In this document: positions 30,464 to 33,424 of the stretch, piece by piece | How positions within the stretch are numbered: the stretch's first letter is position 1 | How the letters are laid out: the number at the start of each line of letters is the position of its first letter | Source: JBBSEZ01 sp038239195 | GTDB lineage: Bacteria > Planctomycetota > Planctomycetia > Gemmatales > Gemmataceae | Direction of reading: 5' to 3' | DNA length: 33,424 nucleotides | NCBI GenBank assembly: GCA_038239195.1 | Contig: JBBSEZ010000048.1 | Location: 1 to 33,424, forward strand | Position numbers and translations under genes: made by a program | Notes under the pieces: generated by a model | Database searches by the model: none | Told to the model about the DNA's origin: nothing | What the model saw: only the letters and a program-made list of their open reading frames with translations

Positions 30464-30778
30464 TCACCGAGCATTATATCGGCGGAGGAAGGCACGAGAA
30501 GAGGGGAGGGGCCCGTTCTCTGTTCGAGCGTCGAAACGCAGACGTCGTCGGTTCTTTTCAGCGAGCGAGAAAGCTCTGCCGGGCCCGTCCGCAAGCACCT
30601 CGATGCCATCCGACTGTCGAGCGAGGCCCAGGGCGGTCACCGTCGCCATCGGCAGCGTCAGGGACGCTGTGAAACCGGAATCGACGATCGCGTCCACGTC
30701 CGACTCGGCCCCGCCGGGCCCCCGCACCCGGAGGCGGACAACGGCCTCGTGGCGGGCGTTCACGGCCCCTTGGATCAT
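30464..30778 (-). pseudogene. Truncated clan AA aspartic protease
   Basis: The first 65 residues match bacterial clan AA (retropepsin-like) aspartic proteases: VNARHEAVVRLRVRGPGG, the active-site motif DSGF (Asp33-Ser-Gly-Phe), SLTLPMATVTALGL and EVLADG. After LADG (about 30584) the expected second half, another 55-60 residues including the G-x-x-L-L segment, is missing. The frame runs on through unrelated basic sequence to a stop at 30464, giving a 104-residue product. No other frame restores the homology. The cut lies just before the promoter-like TATAAT of the HEPN cassette, so arrival of that cassette may have truncated the gene. Confidence 0.7.
30473..30478 (-). promoter_or_regulatory. 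Perfect TATAAT -10 box for the HEPN cassette
   Basis: TATAAT on the minus strand, 61 bases upstream of the ATG at 30412, in a high-GC background. The -35 position at 17 bases (cttctc) is a weak match, so this is a candidate only. It lies at the stop of the truncated protease frame, that is, within the probable 5' edge of the inserted cassette. Confidence 0.4.
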
Positions 30779-31065
30779 CGGACAACTCCCATGCGGTACG
30801 TTGTCGGGTAGCCCGCGCACATTAGCCAGACGTCGGCCGCCGGTTTCCGCGACCGCAAGCGCGCGACGGCCGCATACTCGTCCTCGTCCATTTCGTAGTC
30901 GCCGCTCTCGACGTCGATGGCGACGAATTTGCCGTCATCCTCGGGCCGGAGGCTCGGCCGCACTTGCCGGTCGAAGATGTTTCCCCCAAGACTGGCGAGC
31001 TCATCGAGGGTACGTTTGGTCGGAGGCACGGGAGGCCCTCTCGGAGGTTTGATGGGCACGCCCAT
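30775..31065 (-). CDS. Hypothetical partner of the aspartic protease gene
   Basis: A 96-residue protein whose TGA overlaps the protease ATG (ATGA), the arrangement in which these two families are commonly found. Core: GGNIFDRQVRPSLRPEDDGKFVAIDVESGDYEMDEDEY, with a short Pro-rich leader (IKPPRGPPVPPTKRTL). The FVAIDVxSGDYEMxxDEYxA stretch is typical of small planctomycete proteins paired with DSGF proteases. The C-terminal VWLMCAGYPTTYRMG strand completes the fold. Start ATG 31065 gives MGVPIKPPRG; the longer upstream frame lacks family sequence. The gene is intact although its partner is truncated. Confidence 0.75.
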   Translation of the reverse strand: MGVPIKPPRGPPVPPTKRTLDELASLGGNIFDRQVRPSLRPEDDGKFVAIDVESGDYEMDEDEYAAVARLRSRKPAADVWLMCAGYPTTYRMGVVR

Positions 31066-31194
31066 TCTACCGCACGCGGCAACCTCGCGCGAAGCCATAC
31101 TGCGGCCCCACGGGCCCACGTCGGTTCAGGCAGTTCAGGGCGCGGCGGGATCAACGGTCCCACAGGAAGCCGACAAGACGGACGCTTGTCGCTG

Positions 31195-32607
31195 CTATGC
31201 CGGCCGTGCCGCGCGCAACCAAACCGTCACCGTCGTTCCCTTGCCCACCGCGCTCTCGACGTGAAAGCGCCCCCCGTGGGCGCTGACGATGGCCTCGCAG
31301 ATGCTCAGCCCCAGCCCGTTTCCGCCAGGGCCCGGGTGCGTCGCCGGCCGCTGGCGCGATTTGTCGGTGCGGTAGAAGCGCTCGCAGACGTGCGGCAAGT
31401 CGTTCGCCGCGATGCCCACCCCACTGTCTCGCACGCGCAGCAACACCACGGCCAACCCTCCCTCTCGCGCCGGCCCCACTTCCACCATCACGCGCCCGCC
31501 GGCCGGGGTGAACTTGATGGCGTTGTCGATGAGGTTGTTGATGATCTGGCGCAGGTGCATCTCGTGGCCTACCACCGTCGCGGCGGCAAGCTCCGCGCGC
31601 AGCTCCAGGCCGCGCTCCTCGGCCATGCCGGCGAACATGGCCACGGAGCACGCCGCGAGCCGGTCGAGGGCCACCTCGGTGCCGGCGTGCGGCAAGCCCG
31701 CCTCGCCCTCGGCGAGCAACAGCAGTTGGTTGACCAGCCCGCCCAGCCCCTCGCTCGCCTCCATCATGTCGGCGAGCAATTCGCGGTACTCCTCGGGAGA
31801 TCGGTCGCGGCCCAGAGCGACCTCGGCGGAGGTGCGCAGCGCCGCCAGGGGGGATCGCAGTTCGTGGGCCGCGTTGGCGACGAACTCGCGCTGGCGCTCC
31901 AGGTGGGTGGCCAGGCGGTCGAGCAGGCCGTTGATGGTGGTGGCCAGGCGGTCGAGCTCGTCGCCGCTGCCGGTCAGCGGCACGCGCTCGTCGAGCTGAC
32001 CGGGGCGGATGCGCGCCGTCGTCTCCAGAATGGTGGTCAACGGCCGGGTGGCGCGGCCCGCCAGCCAGTAACCGCTCAGGGGCGCCAGCGCGAGGAAGAG
32101 TGCCCCGGCGACGATGAGCATCTTGCTCAAGTTCAGCACGTTGTCATCGACGAAGTCCTGGCTACAGCCGACTCGCACCACCATCTTGGGGCGCCCGGGG
32201 TGGTGCAGGCGCTGCTGAACGACGCGATAGGTGGCGACGTTGAAGGGCAAGTCGGCCGTTGCGGTCTCGGGCACCTCGAAGCCGGGAGCACCGGTGGTGG
32301 CCAGCAGGCGCTTGCCGTCGGGCGTGAAGATCCTTACGAACCAGGCGCGTGCTTTGTGGCTGATGGCCTTGCGGTCGAGTTCTTCCTTGAGCTTGGTCCA
32401 GTCGGGGTAATGGTTGTCGAGGGCGAGCTGCACCTCGGTCATGTCCTCGGCGAGCAGCCTGTCCAGCTCGCGCTGCAAGGTGTAACGCAGGCCCTCGCGC
32501 AGGCCGACCAGCGTGGCCAGCACCAGCAACAGAATGGCGCCGGTGTTCCAGAAGGTGAGCCGGAAGCGCAGGGTGCGGAATCGGCCGTCAAGGAGCCCGG
32601 AAGGCAT
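31195..32607 (-). CDS. Sensor histidine kinase
   Basis: A 470-residue EnvZ/CusS-type sensor kinase. Membrane segment 1 is about residues 18-36, and a periplasmic domain of about 120 residues holds no recognised ligand motif. Segment 2 is about 162-184, followed by HAMP (184-236) and HisKA with HELRSPL (His248 the phosphoacceptor). The ATPase domain shows the N box INNLIDNAIKFT (near 356-367), DSGVGIA (394-400) and GGNGLGLS (429-435). It autophosphorylates His248 and passes the phosphate to the neighbouring regulator. Start ATG 32607 lies 20 bases inside the regulator gene, giving translational coupling. No target genes can be named from this window. Confidence 0.93.
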   Translation of the reverse strand: MPSGLLDGRFRTLRFRLTFWNTGAILLLVLATLVGLREGLRYTLQRELDRLLAEDMTEVQLALDNHYPDWTKLKEELDRKAISHKARAWFVRIFTPDGKRLLATTGAPGFEVPETATADLPFNVATYRVVQQRLHHPGRPKMVVRVGCSQDFVDDNVLNLSKMLIVAGALFLALAPLSGYWLAGRATRPLTTILETTARIRPGQLDERVPLTGSGDELDRLATTINGLLDRLATHLERQREFVANAAHELRSPLAALRTSAEVALGRDRSPEEYRELLADMMEASEGLGGLVNQLLLLAEGEAGLPHAGTEVALDRLAACSVAMFAGMAEERGLELRAELAAATVVGHEMHLRQIINNLIDNAIKFTPAGGRVMVEVGPAREGGLAVVLLRVRDSGVGIAANDLPHVCERFYRTDKSRQRPATHPGPGGNGLGLSICEAIVSAHGGRFHVESAVGKGTTVTVWLRAARPA

Positions 32608-33259
32608 AGCCGCGCCCTCGCACGGTTTGGATACACGCGGCGGCGCTCTCCCGGTCGCACTTCTTGCGCAGGCGGTTGATGTGGACCTCGATGAGGTTGG
32701 TGGTCCCCTCCCAGTCGGCCTCCCACAGGTGCTCGCACAGCATCTTGCGCGTCACGACCTGTCCGGCGTGGCGCATCAGCAGCTCGAGGATGCTGAACTC
32801 CGTCGGCGTCAGATCGATTTCGCTGTCGCCGCGCAGCACCCGGCGCGTCGTCAGGTCGAGCGACAGGTCGCCGGCCGTCATCACGGCCGCCGGCCGGTCG
32901 AGGGCGCGACGGCAGATGGCCTCGAGGCGGGCGGCCAGTTCGGCGAAGGCGAACGGCTTGACGAGGTAATCGTCGGCGCCCGCTTGCAGGCCCGCGACGC
33001 GCTCCTCGACCGAGCCGAGGGCGGTCAGCAAGATCACGGGGGTGCGCACGCCTTGCTCGCGCAGCCGGGCCAGGACCGTCAGGCCCGGCACGCCCGGCAG
33101 CAGCAGATCGAGCACGATCGCGTCGAAGCGCTGCGTCAGGGCCTCCATCAGCCCCGCCTCGCCGTCTTGGGCCCAGACGCACTCGTGCTGCGCCTCTTCG
33201 AGGCCCTTGCGCAGCGACTTGCCCACAAGAGGGTCGTCTTCAATGACGAGCAGGTGCAT
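32588..33259 (-). CDS. OmpR/PhoB-family response regulator
   Basis: A 223-residue two-domain regulator. Receiver residues are visible: acidic pair Asp8-Asp9 (IEDD), phosphorylated Asp51 (IVLDLLLPG), Thr79 (LLTALGS) and Lys101 (VKPFAFAEL). The C-terminal winged helix (about 125-220) has the family strings LTPTEFSILELLMRHAGQVV, TRKMLCEHLWEADWEGTTN, LIEVHINRLRKKCDRE and TVRGRGYAFRAP. Start ATG 33259 is preceded by caaggggaaacg; upstream in-frame codons have no domain similarity. It would bind DNA as a dimer at direct repeats. A pair of 16-bp direct repeats lies upstream at 33315-33356, which may be its own sites. Confidence 0.94.
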   Translation of the reverse strand: MHLLVIEDDPLVGKSLRKGLEEAQHECVWAQDGEAGLMEALTQRFDAIVLDLLLPGVPGLTVLARLREQGVRTPVILLTALGSVEERVAGLQAGADDYLVKPFAFAELAARLEAICRRALDRPAAVMTAGDLSLDLTTRRVLRGDSEIDLTPTEFSILELLMRHAGQVVTRKMLCEHLWEADWEGTTNLIEVHINRLRKKCDRESAAACIQTVRGRGYAFRAP

Positions 33260-33314
33260 CGTTTCCCCTTGGAGGAACCAGCATCGTAGGGTGGGCCGAG
33301 TCTTTGTCAGCGGT

Positions 33315-33356
33315 CCGAAAGTTTGGCCGTGACACCCGGCCCGAAAGTTTGGCCGT
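33315..33356. repeat. Tandem 16-mer direct repeat upstream of the response regulator
   Basis: ccgaaagtttggccgt occurs at 33315-33330 and 33341-33356, exact copies with 10 bases between them (26 bases period). It lies 56 bases upstream of the regulator start, where an OmpR-type operator could be. OmpR-family sites are usually shorter and spaced about 10-11 or 22 bases, so the fit is imperfect. It could instead be a dispersed repeat, since nearby gtagggtgggccgag is a repeat-like wording. Confidence 0.5.
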
Positions 33357-33424
33357 TTGGCGCTGTTCTGATTCTTCTGGGGCGGTTGGTCACGTGGCGC
33401 GCTGCCTGGACACACGGAGGCCCA

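Overview
The window reads as a high-GC bacterial chromosome segment from the Planctomycetes, most likely the Gemmataceae and relatives. The strongest markers are a PSCyt1/DUF1549/DUF1553 cytochrome-type protein paired with a DUF1501 protein, many small hypothetical genes with planctomycete-like wording, a zinc-ribbon PP2C phosphatase, and short palindromic repeats at gene ends. No rRNA, tRNA or CRISPR array was seen. Taxonomy is inferred from gene content only.

Layout. Positions 1-215 are a G-rich low-complexity contig end. From 216 to 1523 lie a GNAT acetyltransferase and an SGNH hydrolase separated by a perfect 26-bp inverted repeat. From 1583 to 6536 is an accessory region on the minus strand. 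It holds small hypothetical genes, gene fragments (DUF4160, a type I restriction HsdR N-terminus, a truncated small gene), a zeta-toxin-like kinase that appears frameshifted at its start behind an antitoxin-like gene, a DUF433/DUF5615 toxin-antitoxin pair, and a lower-GC methyltransferase. Positions 6537-7339 hold no convincing gene.

From 7340 to 20311 is mostly housekeeping. It includes aconitase (acnA), interrupted by a 517-residue LAGLIDADG intein placed exactly between two iron-sulfur ligand cysteines. Then come a DUF4058 protein, a PP2C phosphatase, a membrane protein, the DUF1501 and PSCyt1 pair, a muconate-lactonizing/dipeptide-epimerase-type enolase and a BON-domain protein.

From 21055 to 29109 is a plus-strand operon for inorganic carbon uptake. 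It comprises a 58-residue leader ORF coupled to a SulP anion transporter, then DabA (zinc-binding, carbonic-anhydrase-like), then two NuoL/NuoM-like membrane subunits overlapping by ATGA. DabA and the first membrane subunit would form the energised bicarbonate-accumulating DAB complex. The second membrane subunit has lost the usual charged residues and is the least expected part. A 33-bp-stem palindrome separates dabA from dabB and supplies the dabA stop codon.

From 29322 to 33259, on the minus strand, are a two-gene lower-GC cassette with a HEPN RNase motif (candidate toxin-antitoxin), a truncated aspartic protease and its partner gene, and an OmpR-type response regulator with its histidine kinase. 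The most notable points are the aconitase intein, the SulP-DabA-two-antiporter operon, the HEPN cassette, and a recurring pattern in which palindromic repeats carry the stop codon of the preceding gene.
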